A stretch of 64,000 bases of DNA, taken from Heterohyrax brucei. Taxonomy: Eukaryota; Chordata; Mammalia; Hyracoidea; Procaviidae. Position 1 is the first letter of the stretch. Each line of letters opens with the position of its first letter. This document shows positions 11,501 to 21,300 of the stretch, in pieces. The stretch lies in assembly GCA_028571685.1 (NCBI GenBank), contig CM053162.1:47464851-47528850 (forward strand), read 5' to 3'. The translations under genes and the position numbers were made by a program. The notes beneath the pieces are model-generated. The model was not told where the DNA came from and searched no databases. It saw only the letters and a program-made list of their open reading frames with translations.

Positions 11501-11652
11501 ATTGTGCATTTCTAACAAGAGCTGCAGTTGCTGGTCCACAGCCACAGTTACAAGCCAGTGTTGTAACTCTTAGGCTGGCTTAATAGAAAGTGCTCTAGTA
11601 TAACATTGAAAGGACATGCAGTTATCTTTTGTGCCTCACTGGCACGTTGGAT

Positions 11653-11935
11653 AAGGGGACAGTGGTAGTTCAGTGGTAGAATTCTCACCTTCTGTGCAGG
11701 AGTCTTGGGTTTGACCCTTGGCCAATGTACCTTAAGCATAGCCACTCTCCATCTGTCAGCAGAGGCTTGTATGTTGCTATAGTGATGCTGAACAGGTTTC
11801 AGCAAAGCTTCCAGACTAAGAGACTAGGAGGAAAGGCCTGGTGATCTACTTCCCCAAATCAGCCAATAAAGAAATAAACACTGCACATCACAATGGGAAT
11901 CTTATGGGGCTGACATGAGCCTACAACTAACAATA
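11653..11935 (+). mobile_element. tRNA-headed SINE carrying RTE-like 5' UTR sequence
   Basis: The head 'gtagttcagtggtagaattc' resembles tRNA-Gly. The body 'aggtttcagcaaagcttcc', 'actaagagactaggagg' and 'cctggtgatctac' matches the 5' part of the RTE copy at 27478-27640. This is a different SINE type from the common AfroSINE; relatives are at 16703-16965 and 37935-38275. Confidence 0.75.
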
Positions 11936-12087
11936 ACACAAGTTGGGTAAGTTATGTTAGCAGAGGAAAGGCTGAAAGAAACTCTGTATCATGGTTCTGT
12001 GTCAAGGTTTGGACATCAATAGATCACGCCACTCTAAAGTTCTTACTGGCCTCAGTAGTGGCAGACGTGGAGGCCAGGAAAAAGCAC

Positions 12088-12245
12088 CAGCACCCTCTAC
12101 CTACTGTGTGCCAGGCACTGTACTTGGCCCTTCTCTTCCATTATTATCTCACAGAGTGAGCCATGGATCCATCCCAGTGAGGCTGATGCTATTCTGTTCT
12201 TCCATTGTGCAGATGAGGAAACCATGGCTTAGAAAGCAACGTTGG
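12088..12245 (-). mobile_element. MIR SINE, antisense
   Basis: Antisense MIR wording: 'ctactgtgtgccaggcactg', 'tattatctcacag', then 'attgtgcagatgaggaaacc'. The usual order is kept with a small internal rearrangement. Confidence 0.75.
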
Positions 12246-13369
12246 CAGCAGAGTTTCCCAACTGTTGTGCCAGAACGTATTCTGAACACAGAATTACTGA
12301 TTCCCCTGGCACCAGACAAGTCAAAATGGGACCTGAGGTGCCTGGAACAGTTTGGCCACCACCTCCTCAGGAAAAGCCCTGTCAGGTTGCCCTGGGGTGC
12401 ACTGTCGCAGGACAGGCCACAGTGAGCTCAGGCCCTGGAGCAGACACCGCTCCTCTGTCCTCTGACACTCTCAGCTCTGGTGTGACCAAAGGGAGAGTGA
12501 ACCTGGAGGTGAAAAATACTCAGGATGAAGGCTGAGGTCTTAGACTTCTAGGAGGTTTTCACTTCCAAGGCCCCTTTGGGGAAAACACCCAACCTTTCTG
12601 AGAAGAAAAACAAAAGATCCCTGAAGGTATATGTAGTGCACCACAGCCTTCGGATAGAACTAAGAGAAGGAGAAGGAGGCAGAGAGAGGGAAAGAGAGGG
12701 GAGCAGAGAAGAGGGAGGAGGAGGAGAAAACGGAATCCTCAGCCACCCCAATTCCACTGAGTCAATACTCACAGAGGAAGGAAGGTTGCCAGACGTTGTC
12801 TTCTGTGAACTGTGGCAGAAGCGGAGATTTATGCGCCGTGTTTTAATAGTTGTTTGATCAGATGATTGTTGCTCCCTGTATGTTTGTCTGCTGGTTAAGT
12901 AGTTTTGTTTCTATACAAGGTCCAGATGCTGTAGCCAGACTCCCAAAAAGTCAATGGCCATATCTGTTGAGAGAAAGAGCTTAAGTAACTCAATTGACTT
13001 CCAGTTGCTGAAAGCATTGATTTTTTTTTTTTTTTTTAATTGCCCTTACGGTTGATAAGACCCAAAATAGCCTTGGACAATAGAGCACAGTTGCACTATT
13101 AGTTCTTTAGGTAACTCTTGACATCTTCTCTCATCTAAAACGACCAGTTCATACATTAGCAGCTTGGAGTTAAAATCAAAGTTTACTGTATTTGACTAGA
13201 GGATAATTGATACTTCTATTCATTCCCATGGGAAGTTAACTTGAAGAGATTCTCCTGTCTCTGCAAAGACTCTGGGAGATCTGCCTAAGTAAGGCACAGC
13301 TGGGAACCGCCCTAGCCTCCCTTTTGTTCTGAATGTCATCTGCATTCTTCTTCTCTAGGGGTTCTCAGA
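12246..13369. other. Low-copy stretch with a purine-rich tract and poly-T
   Basis: Contains an imperfect GA-rich run (12656-12735) and a T run (13021-13038). Two overlapping plus-strand frames (12242-12535, 12576-12857) use the MIR edge or the GA run and look like noise. No gene supported. Confidence 0.5.
12656..12735 (+). repeat. GA-rich simple repeat
   Basis: Nearly pure purine strand made of gaga, gggag and gaggagg units. Such tracts can form triplex (H-DNA) structures; here it is simply low-complexity sequence. Confidence 0.85.
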
Positions 13370-13552
13370 AGAAGCCCCCGTGGTGCAGTGGTTAAGTGCT
13401 TGGCTGCTGGCCAAAAGGTCGGTGGATTGAGCTCATCAGCTGATTGGTGGGAAGATGTCAGCTTCTGCAAAGAAACTTTATAGGGCAGTTCTACTCTGTC
13501 CTATAGGTCACTGTGAGTCCGAATCAACTTGACAGCAATGGATTTGGTTTGG
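13370..13552 (+). mobile_element. AfroSINE, long subtype
   Basis: Carries the extra block 'gatgtcagcttctgcaaaga' between the B box and the 'tagggcagttctactctgtc' block. This block marks a longer subtype, seen also at 16400, 26283, 57490, 61243 and 63806. Confidence 0.9.
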
Positions 13553-13721
13553 TGGAGGGACCTGGACTCTCAGAACCTTCTGTTAACTCCGGCCAGTGGT
13601 GGGGACAGGGAAGAGGAAGGCATTTTCCAGGAAAACTGATCATTCCTCATGTGTATATAAGGCTTTCCTAGTCTTCTGTGTTAGAGAGAGCACTAAAAAT
13701 GCTCTATGCTGTTCTGGCTTT

Positions 13722-13838
13722 TATAAATGAAGAATTGAGGCCTTGGGAGATTAGGTGATTTATCCAAAATGTCACAGCCAAGAAGGGGCAAGGTCCATGA
13801 TTGTAAATCCATGGTCCTTGCCAGGCCACCAGACTAAT
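13722..13838 (-). mobile_element. MIR fragment, antisense
   Basis: Reads 'gaagaattgaggccttggg', 'ggtgatttatccaaaatgtc', 'aagaaggggcaaggtcc', the antisense MIR core ('gaaactgaggc ... cccaaggtcac'). Confidence 0.65.
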
Positions 13839-14934
13839 CCGTTTACGGGAGGGGATCTAGGCTCCAGTAGGTCCATGGAGAGGCCCTCTTATTAAGTTTA
13901 TGCAGGTATATTACTTGTCTGCTATCTTCACATGTAAGATTGGGGTGGGGAGACAAGAATATATTCAAAGGAGAGTGTGGAGTCACAGCCACAGCTCCTA
14001 AACTCTCTCCTTAGGCAGTGCTGAGAAGGCAAGTTGCGCCTCAGCAAACTTTCCCCCAGTTTGGAAGCAAGGTCAAGAAAGAGAGGCTAATGGCATCAAC
14101 ATAAAACAGCTGAGCTCTTTCGTTGGCTACCGTCTTTAAGGAGTCCAGCTTAAGAAATGTTTGGGAAAGATGATACCAAGAAAACCAAGGCACTTATGCA
14201 ATTAAAATATAAATAATATAAAGACTGTGGCTGAATGGCTCGACTCTCTGAGGTGGTGGGGAAGGACAGCCCCATATACATATCAGGTCTGCAAAAAGGA
14301 GGTTGTAAGGGCTGAAAGGTACTTGTTTAGACCCACACATAGAGGCCAAAGGACCAGAAACTGATACTAACTATATGCCCTAGAGAGGAGAAGAATTATA
14401 TAGTCTCCTGTGAATAAATTCTGTAAAGATTTCCAGAGCATGTACTGGGTGTCAGGGGTGGATGTTTAGTTATGAAGCCTGCATGGCTTCATCTTGTGCT
14501 CCGGTAAAGAGATGAGAATGTGGGAGGTGGAGGGAAGTGGAGCCTAGGGTGAGAGGAGGTTGAGGATAATTAGAGCTGCCTCCCAAGGCCGGGCAGGTGT
14601 GCCTTCATATCTGCAGCCAACAAAACTCAGTTCTGACATGGTCTCAGAGGGATGACTCAGTGGTAGCTAACAGGTCTTCTTAATGGATTTATTCTTTTCT
14701 GCAAATGGCTTTCAGGCTCATAAAGACGTTTCTCAGTGTGTTTGAAGTTATCACTAGGATTTACCCATGCCTTTTATGCTCAGAGTTGAAGGCATTTTCA
14801 GAGGTAAATACCAGCGCATCTGGTCTGATATCTGAAGACAAGTTGGAAATCAATGGCGACATTTTCTACAGTCTTGGAAGTGTACTTTTAGTCATTGTTG
14901 CCCAAATAGTCTTTAACTTTTTTATAAAAGCTTA
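13839..14934. other. Low-copy stretch holding one candidate exon
   Basis: No transposable element recognised. The only coding-like signal is at 14716-14803, described separately. Confidence 0.5.
14716..14803 (+). other. Candidate internal coding exon
   Basis: A T-rich tract and 'ctttcag' end at 14715; 'cagag|gtaaat' begins a donor at 14804. Between them lie 88 bases open in one phase: the first base completes a codon, then 29 codons from LIKTFLSV to LKAFSE, ending in phase 0. The other two frames hold stops. I do not recognise the peptide. The frame remains open past the donor into a MIR fragment, so openness alone is weak evidence. It could be a chance pairing of splice-like motifs in an intergenic region. 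Confidence 0.25.
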
Positions 14935-15000
14935 TGACTTTTCGTTGTTGTCTACTCTGTGCCAGGTACTATATATGCATTATCCCCCAACAAAAGAAAG
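14935..15000 (-). mobile_element. MIR fragment, antisense
   Basis: 'ttgtctactctgtgccagg' followed by 'tactatatatgcattatccc' is the antisense MIR 3' region. The next SINE starts directly after it. Confidence 0.55.
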
Positions 15001-15002
15001 CT

Positions 15003-15165
15003 AAAAACCAAACCTGTTGCCATTCATTCCAACCCACAGTGACCCCATAGGAGTGAGTAGAACTGCCCCATAGAATTTCAAAAGAGCTGCTAGTGGGTTG
15101 GAACTAGTGACTTCTGGTTTACAGCCTGAGCTCTAAAGCATTGCTCTATCAGGATTCTGTCTGCA
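15003..15165 (-). mobile_element. AfroSINE copy, antisense
   Basis: Starts with an A-rich part (aaaaaccaaacctgttgcc), then 'gtagaactgccccatag' and the head in reverse 'gcattgctctatcagg'. It lies between a MIR fragment and an RTE fragment. Confidence 0.9.
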
Positions 15166-15172
15166 TATGCAT

Positions 15173-16202
15173 TGTTGCTGTTGTTAGGTGCCATTGAATT
15201 CCCTCTGACTCATAGCAAACCTACGTACAACAGAGTACCACACTGCCTGGTCCTGCACTGTGCCCACAAGTCGTTGTTATAGTTGAACACATTGTGGTAG
15301 CCCTTGTGTCAGTCCAGCTTGTTGAAGGTCTTCCTCTTTTACACTGACCTTTTATTTTACCAAGCATGATGTCCTTCTCAAGGGATTGGCTGGTCCCTCC
15401 TGACAACATGTCCAAGGTATGTAAGACATATTCTCATCATCCTTGCTTCGAAGGAGCACTGTGGTTGTACTTCTTCCAAGACAGATTTGTTCTTTCTTTT
15501 GGCAGTCTGGGGTATGTTCAGTATTCTTCTCCAGCACCACAATTCAAAGGCATTAATTCTTAGGTCTCCCTTATTCGCTATCCAGCTTTCACATGCATGT
15601 GATTCGACTGGAAGTATCATGGCTTGCACGGGGTGCACTCAGTCTTCAAGGTGACGCCTTTAGTTTTCAACACTTTTTAAAGTGGTTAGCAGATGTAGCA
15701 CTTAAGCACTATGCCACCAGGGTTTCTAGTAACCCTAATGGTAAGGTGCTATTAACCCTCCCAGTTTATACAAGAGGGCTCATACAAAGATCTTTGGCAG
15801 CAGATTCACCCAGTGCAGTGCATCTTTTGATGTCTTGACTGTTGCTTCCATGGATGCTGATTGTGGATCCAAGTAAAATTGAAATCCTTGACAACCTCAG
15901 TCTTTTCTCCATTTATCATGATGTTGCTTATTGGTCTAGTTGTGAGGCTTTTTGTTCTCTTTATGTTAAGGTATAATCTGTACTAAAGGCTGTGGTCTTT
16001 GATCTTCATCAGTAAGTGTTTTGAGTCCTCTTCACTTTCAGCAAGCAAGGTTGTGTCACCTGTAGTTGTTAATGAGTCTTCCTCTGATCCTAATGCCCCA
16101 TTCTTTTCCATGTAGCCCTGCTTCTTGGATTATTTGCTTGGCGTGCACATTGAATAGGTATGGTGAAAGGATACAACCCTGAAGTACACCTTTCCTTCTC
16201 CT
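15173..16202 (-). mobile_element. RTE LINE fragment, 3' half of the RT protein plus tail
   Basis: Antisense RTE of the BovB-like, afrotherian RTE1 kind. The plus strand begins with the LINE tail (ttgctgttgttaggtgcc). On the minus strand 15638-15378 the peptide YESW-type segment 'SHACESWIANKGDL' and 'FELWCWRRILN' mark the region after the RT thumb; 'TYLGHVVRRD' follows. Further along (15880-16200) the antisense of the palm region lies in broken frame. A 50-base SINE remnant (about 15683-15733) interrupts it. 5'-truncated and dead. Confidence 0.88.
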
Positions 16203-16340
16203 AACAACTCTATGGGGTAGGTCCTATTATCTTCATTTTACAGATGAGTAAAACTGAGGTTTAGAGAGTAACTGATTCATCCAAGATCACACAAGTAAGA
16301 AGTGGACAAGTGGGGATTTGTAACACTTGAACCTCAAAGC
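16203..16340 (-). mobile_element. MIR, antisense
   Basis: 'tattatcttcattttacag', 'tgagtaaaactgaggtttag', 'ccaagatcacacaagtaag' follow the antisense MIR consensus closely. Confidence 0.85.
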
Positions 16341-16399
16341 TACTTTGAGCTCAGTTTAATTAGCACATTAAACTGTGTCTCTACATTAAAGACAGTAAC

Positions 16400-16605
16400 C
16401 CTAAACCCAACCTAGACATTGCCATCAAGTAGATTCTGACTAAAAGTGACCTTACAGGACAGAGTAGAATGAGCCCCTAGAGTTTCCAAGGCTGTAATCT
16501 TTGTGAGTGGACTGCCACATCTCGTTACCACAGCTGGAGGCTGGTAGATTTGAACTGTCAACGTTTCAGATTACAGCTTAGTCCTTAAACACACGGCTCC
16601 TCAAA
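16400..16605 (-). mobile_element. AfroSINE, long subtype, antisense
   Basis: Contains the long-subtype block in reverse ('ggctgtaatctttgtgagtg') and ends with the head 'taaacacacggctcctc'. Confidence 0.85.
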
Positions 16606-16702
16606 GTTAGCAATCCACAAGGTTAATTTCTGTTTCAGGATTTCGCAGAGGGGTAGGAGAGAATTCTAAGTTTTAGAAAAGTGAGTAGCTTGAGGAAATG
16701 AT

Positions 16703-16965
16703 GTTTGCCCCTTTGGCTGGTGTTGCTAGCTGCCATAGAGTTGCTCCTGACTCGAGGTAACCCAATGCTGCCTAGTCCTGCACCATCCTCATCCAGTCCT
16801 TTGGGGATGGATTGTTGTGATCTGTAGGGTTTTCAGTGGCTGATTTTTTGGAAGTAGGTTGTCGTAGCATCAGAATCTCACTGATGCTGCACTGGACAGG
16901 AACTGAACTTAGGTCTCCTGCATGGAAGGCACAGATTGTACCACTGAGCCACCAATGCCTGCTGT
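16703..16965 (-). mobile_element. tRNA-Gly-headed SINE with RTE-like tail, antisense
   Basis: On the minus strand the head is 'ggcattggtggctcagtgg', with 'ccttccatgcaggagac' after it; the tail on plus ('gctagctgccatagagttg', 'gcctagtcctgcaccatcc') matches the RTE 3' end. Head and tail together form a second RTE-dependent SINE type. Confidence 0.75.
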
Positions 16966-17055
16966 ATGAGGTTTCTCAGAAGCAGCTGGTGGATTTGAAT
17001 TGCCACCATTTTGGTTAACAGTCAAGCTCTTAACCACTGTGCCACTGGGGCTCTG
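16966..17055 (-). mobile_element. AfroSINE 5' fragment, antisense
   Basis: Only the head and B-box part remain: 'tggtggatttgaattgcc', 'ttaaccactgtgccactgg'. Confidence 0.75.
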
Positions 17056-17074
17056 ATGTGTTGACCATAGTATC

Positions 17075-17340
17075 TACGACACAGTGTGACCATATATTGT
17101 GTGCACTGTATTGTTCTATGCATCTTTAGGATGCTGTCCTACTGGCCTCTTACTAGAGGGAAGAGGAGAGGGTGGAGAAGAAGGGACAAGAGATTGTTAA
17201 GAGGTATGATATGTATAGAATGGAAAGGAGGAGTGTGCTGTCACTGGGTAAGGAGACCAGAAGGAGCTGCAGAGAAGCAGGCCTGCAAATTTAACTTGGA
17301 TTGTATATCACTCAATCCCCACCCCCAAAATATATGCCAG
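17075..17340 (+). repeat. Unassigned repeat, second copy at 31775-32030
   Basis: Shares an ordered set of segments with 31775-32030: 'cagtgtgacca', 'aggatgctgtcctactgg', 'agaggagagggtgga', 'aaaggaggagtgtgctgtc', 'gattgtat'. Because the second copy follows L1 3' UTR wording, both may be the distal part of one L1 3' UTR subfamily. Confidence 0.6.
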
Positions 17341-17487
17341 TAAGATGGACTCCATTTCAAAATACAGCTTTAAAGGGAGGATACTCACCCATCCTGCCCA
17401 GGGCAGAAGCCACAGGTTAAACACTGTGCATCTAAGTGCTGGTAAAGAGGTACCTTGAAGTGTGGAAGAGTCTTCTCGTATAAAAGT
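17341..17487. other. Short low-copy stretch
   Basis: Nothing recognised between the unassigned repeat and the split MIR. Confidence 0.4.
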
Positions 17488-17762
17488 GGGAGGGATAATA
17501 GCACCTTACCTTTAGGGTTATTGGAAATGACATAGTGCTTAAGTGCTACATCTGTTAATCAAAAGATTGGCAGTTCTAATCTACCAGGTGCTCCTTGGAA
17601 ATTCTATGGGGCAGTTCTACTCTGTCCTGTAGGTTTGCTGTGAGTTGGAATTAACTTGACTACAATGGGTTTGGATTTTTTTTTATTAGGGTTATTGTGA
17701 GGGTTAAATGAGATAGTGTCTATGAAGCTTTAGTACTCTGCTTGGTATCTCAGAAATTTAGA
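17488..17762 (+). mobile_element. MIR split by a SINE
   Basis: Left part 17488-17523 (ataatagcaccttacctttag), right part 17686-17762 (gttattgtgagggttaaatg, gatagtgtctatgaagc). The twelve bases ttagggttattg occur on both sides, the target-site duplication of the SINE insertion. Confidence 0.85.
17524..17685 (+). mobile_element. AfroSINE with 12-base target duplication
   Basis: Complete copy, ending in 'ggatttttttttta'. Flanked by ttagggttattg at 17512-17523 and 17686-17697. Target-primed LINE-type integration is therefore visible directly. Confidence 0.93.
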
Positions 17763-18488
17763 AGACAAGACAAGCAGTTTGATGAAGTAAAAGTTTTTTT
17801 TTTTTTAAATTAAAACCAAAAGCTCTGCACATCATTAGAATGCAGACTTTGTACGTATTTAAATATGTAGATGACACTTCAAGGAAATTTGATGCCTCTT
17901 ACCACAGAGACCTCTTCAGGGTCTGGCTCAGACAATGCTTTCTCTTTGGTATTTGGGAATATTTCAATGAAAGTGGTTAAGTTGCCAGGCTGTGAAGAAC
18001 TCTTTCTGTTTTCATGCCTCCAGCGTCTGAAGAAAGGGCCTGAATGACTTTTCTTGAAGATCCTGAGTGAGACCCAGCTCCCTAAATTGGCTCACCGTGT
18101 CAAGTTTGTTGCTTCCCTAGGCTCACTTTTGGCCTTCTGCCAACAGGAAAGGCTGGTGGGAGAGCATCTGTCTCCCAGATACTATCTAGAAAAGGTGCCG
18201 GCTGGGGCTGGAGATGCTGTCTAAGCAGGTTGTCAAAGCTGACGAATGTTGGGTGCTTCCTCGTGTATTGTTTTCTTATCTTTTTTCTGTTTCCCTTTTG
18301 AGATTAGCAGTAAAAACTATCCAAACCACTCTTGGGAAGGAGAACTAACGTAATACTATTATTTCCTTTTTTTCAAATCTGAGGCCCAGGGAATATATCC
18401 TCACTGTCATACCACGAGTTAGGTGACCTGCAGGTAGATGACGTCTGACACTTTAGATGTGGAAACTCATCCTAGAAAAAGTATTACA
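17763..18488. other. Low-copy stretch, no gene seen
   Basis: Mixed sequence with a T run near 17795. A weak MIR-like wording occurs near 18385-18425. No coding signal. Confidence 0.45.
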
Positions 18489-19043
18489 TACGTAGTTTGA
18501 CAATTAAGTCCGTGAATTAAGTGTTCAAAGTGCTACATATTTCATTGCTGAAAATCACTGTGGTCACCTTCAAAGTACTCCCCTTAGGAGGCTATGCACC
18601 GATGCCAGTGGCTAGGGCACCCTTCAAAGCAGAATTGGAACTCTTTCTGGAATGACCACTATGGCACAGTGGCAAGTTTGTGAACTTGTTTAGTTGTCTG
18701 TGAGGGAGTTTTTAGCCAGTAAACAAATCACTGTATTGGAACGCCCTCCCTGCTCACCTGATCTGACTGCCAATGACTTTCTTCTTTACCCAAAGGTAAG
18801 GAAATACTGAAAGGAAGACATTGTGATGACATTCAAGACATCAAGGGTAATATGACGACATCTCTGATAGCCATTCCAGAAAAAGATTCCAAAGTTGCTT
18901 TGAAGGGTGGACTAGGCACTCGTGTGGATGCATAACTTCACAAGGAGAGTACTTCAAAGGCAACTGTAAGTAGTGCTATTTAGCAATGAGGTATGCAGCA
19001 CTCAGAACAATTAAGTTCAAGGACTTAATTGTCAGGTTTCCTA
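18489..19043. mobile_element. Mariner-derived hairpin element, copy 1
   Basis: About 555 bases. Ends are inverted: 'tacgtagtttgacaattaag' on the left, 'cttaattgtcaggtttccta' on the right. Beyond the short terminal repeat, the left arm (to about 18655) is the approximate reverse complement of the right arm (from about 18865), e.g. 'gtggtcaccttcaaagtactcc' against 'ggagagtacttcaaaggcaac'. The centre carries plus-strand mariner transposase remnants ('cgccctccctgctcacctg', the PP.SPDL region, with stops). Non-autonomous. Confidence 0.85.
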
Positions 19044-19139
19044 AGCTCACCACCTGCACTTCCTATTCTTGTACACTTTCCCCTCTAAACTACTTGCATC
19101 TCAGCAAGGGCTGCTCTGGGAATCAAGTTCAGACATTCT

Positions 19140-19340
19140 GGGTGTGGAGCTAGATAGACCCAGGTTTGAATCTCAGCTCTGCTTCTTACAGCTTGTGGGA
19201 AGGTAAAACATTCTATCCCCATCAAAGCTTCAGTCCCCAACCCTGTAAACATGAGGACCAAATGGGGTAATCTGCTTCAAGGCTTAGCCTGGTGCTTGGT
19301 CTAGAGTAAACATTCAGGAAATGTCAGCTCTTCACATTCT
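19140..19340 (+). mobile_element. MIR
   Basis: 'cccaggtttgaatctcagc', 'tgcttcttacagcttgtgg', then 'cttggtctagagtaaacattc', following the sense MIR order to its 3' end. Confidence 0.75.
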
Positions 19341-19719
19341 TTCTTGGGATGGATTCAGATAATTGAATGCTTCCATTTAAGGAAGTAGACTTGATGGTTT
19401 CTCAGGCCCACCTCCAAAGATGAATGCTTCCTTACCTCACTGTGAACTATAGAAAGGCTGAAATCTTTCTGACACACGTGAGGTCCCAGTGAATATTTAG
19501 TAGTGACACCTGGGTTGAGGAACTTGTGGTCCTTGATCCTCCATATGCATTTACAACTAGTGAGGGTGGCATATTAACCAGGAAAAAGGAAATTAGCCAA
19601 GTGGCGGCTTTTCTACTGCAGAGTGAGAATTTCACACTGAAGGGCTAACTTACTGGAGCCAGTGACCCAGTGGGATTACACACACAGGTCATTAGGCTTA
19701 AGGAGAACCAGTATGCGGA
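19341..19719. other. Low-copy stretch, no gene seen
   Basis: No repeat recognised; no coding frame with support. Confidence 0.45.
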
Positions 19720-19877
19720 GGAAACCCTGGTGGTGCGGTGGTTAAGTGCTACCGCTGCTAACCAAAGGGTTGGCAGTTTGAATCCATCAGGCACTCCTTG
19801 GAAACTATGGGGCAGTTTTACTCTGTCCTATAGGGTCGTTATGAGTTGGAATCAACTCTATGGCAGCAGCTTTTTTG
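19720..19877 (+). mobile_element. AfroSINE copy, well preserved
   Basis: Head 'gaaaccctggtggtgcgg', B box 'cagtttgaatcc', tail 'gagttggaatcaactctatg'; the 'actctatgg' segment has lost three bases. Close to the family consensus as judged across the window. Confidence 0.93.
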
Positions 19878-20469
19878 GTATGTGGAGAAGAGGTTTTTAC
19901 TCAGAGGGTGACAAGGACTGAACCCCACATTTGCTTACTGCTCGCAGCAGCCCAGAATGCTGGGAAGAGCCTGGGACTCTGGCTCCGCTCGGATGGGGCC
20001 AGTTTGCCAGCTCCCAGGCCCACGTCTACCCATTGTTTGTGAAGGAAGTCATTCCTTAGGAAAGAACTTCCAACAGGTTTACAGCCCCCCAGATTGGAGT
20101 TGGGCGCAGAGAAGAATCTTGGTGTGACAAGTTGTGCTTGCCTTACTCCACAGACCGGGAGCAAAGGAATCCAGGGAGGAGAAACATTCCTGGCTTTAGG
20201 GAGCCACTTACCGCTGACCACAAGAAGATCTGAAAGTCTCTTAGCTTTCCTCAAAGGGCTAAAAGCTCCTGATTTACATCATCTCCTTTGTTATAAAACC
20301 ACATAGGGAAAATTGGGAGGTTTCCACCAACCCTCACACCATTCGCAGAGAAGGGACTGGATGCCCTGGTCCAGGTACACAGGGAGGATGCAGGCTGCAG
20401 TGGTGTACCTTGCACCCTGGTCCCACCCAGGCTGTCCCCTCAAGCAAAAAGGCAGAAGAGACCCCAACT
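19878..20469. other. Low-copy, moderately GC-rich stretch
   Basis: No transposable element seen. It lies just beyond the candidate terminal exon on the minus strand. Overlapping frames on both strands (20254-19901, 20094-20306, 20488-20291) show no family character. Confidence 0.4.
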
Positions 20470-20944
20470 GGCTTCCTGCTAATAACATTTATTATGAAAA
20501 AGATGGGTGAAGAGTTCTAGTTATGAGAAGTTGAGTTGGGAGATGGAGACCCCCGTTTAACTCTTTTCTGACCAGCACAGCCTTATGGGACTCACGTAAA
20601 GATATAAGCCATCTCCCAGGTCCCCAGACTCCCGCCCTTCAGGCCGAAGGAGTCAGAAGAAGTCTCCAAAGCCTGATTATTTTTAGTCTTTGATGCCAAG
20701 CTGATTCACACCTCCCCGACCTCTTCCTTTGAAATGAAAAGTCCTCTACATTCCAGGTAGAGCCAGGGCGCCGTTCTCTCAGGAGCTGTCTGTGCGCAGA
20801 GTCTGCTCAGAGCACTCCATTGGCTGCTGGCCACCGACGGGGAGCTGGAGTTGAAGTCCGGCTGCTTCTCGCTGTCACGGTTTAACTCGACCATCCATCT
20901 GTTCACGGAAGCCGTCTGCATTGAAGATCACTACAGGCCCCATC
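20470..20944 (-). other. Candidate 3'-terminal exon with poly(A) signal
   Basis: On the minus strand a long pyrimidine tract (reverse of 20951-21000) ends in 'ttctacag', placing an acceptor at 20945. A canonical AATAAA lies at 20493-20488, and a GT/T-rich stretch follows it (20440-20468), as at a cleavage site. In one phase the exon reads GPVVIFNADGFREQMDG and on to a stop (TGA 20877-20875), leaving about 400 bases of 3' UTR; a 71-codon frame (20921-20706) overlaps in another phase. The stretch is free of recognised repeats and contains CpGs. The peptide is unknown to me. A long non-coding RNA end is equally possible. Confidence 0.35.
20488..20493 (-). terminator. AATAAA poly(A) signal candidate
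   Basis: Canonical hexamer on the minus strand within 'cataataaatgttatt', outside any recognised repeat, about 385 bases after the possible stop codon at 20875. Confidence 0.4.
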
Positions 20945-21104
20945 CTGTAGAACATTTGGGGGAAGAAGAATAGAAAAGAGGAGAGGGATTGAGCAGGGAG
21001 GAGGGTCAGTCATTAGATACAACTGGTCCTTTCTCAGGGTGTTATTTCCAAGAAGGGACCCGTTACTCAAGAAAACAAAGAAATAACCTTTCAGTGACTT
21101 AAAA

Positions 21105-21300
21105 AGATTCCCTGGGTGGAGCAAGTGGTTAATGCTGTTAATGAGCTTGGCTGCCAACCAAGGTTGGAGGCTAAGGACACCCAGAGGTGCCTCAGAAGAA
21201 AGCCCTGGCAATCCATTTCCAAAAAATCAGGCAATGGTGTACAGTTCTACTCTGACACAAATGGAAGTCGCCATGAGTTGGCGTCAACTAGTTTTTGTAA
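21105..21300 (+). mobile_element. AfroSINE variant ('ccctgggtgg' type)
   Basis: Head 'attccctgggtggagcaag', middle 'acccagaggtgcctcagaag' and 'tccaaaaaatcaggcaatgg', tail 'cgccatgagttggcgtc'. The variant keeps the common tail but has a different middle; relatives at 22258, 28760, 36925, 41975 and 48776. Confidence 0.85.

Noticed and set aside
11653..11725. tRNA-Gly-like gene
   Set aside because: The head resembles tRNA-Gly but is joined to RTE-like sequence and lacks the acceptor-stem pairing and 3' end; it is a SINE head.
12548..12857. Frames on both strands around the GA-rich tract
   Set aside because: They result from low complexity (arginine/glutamate runs on plus, serine/leucine/proline runs on minus).
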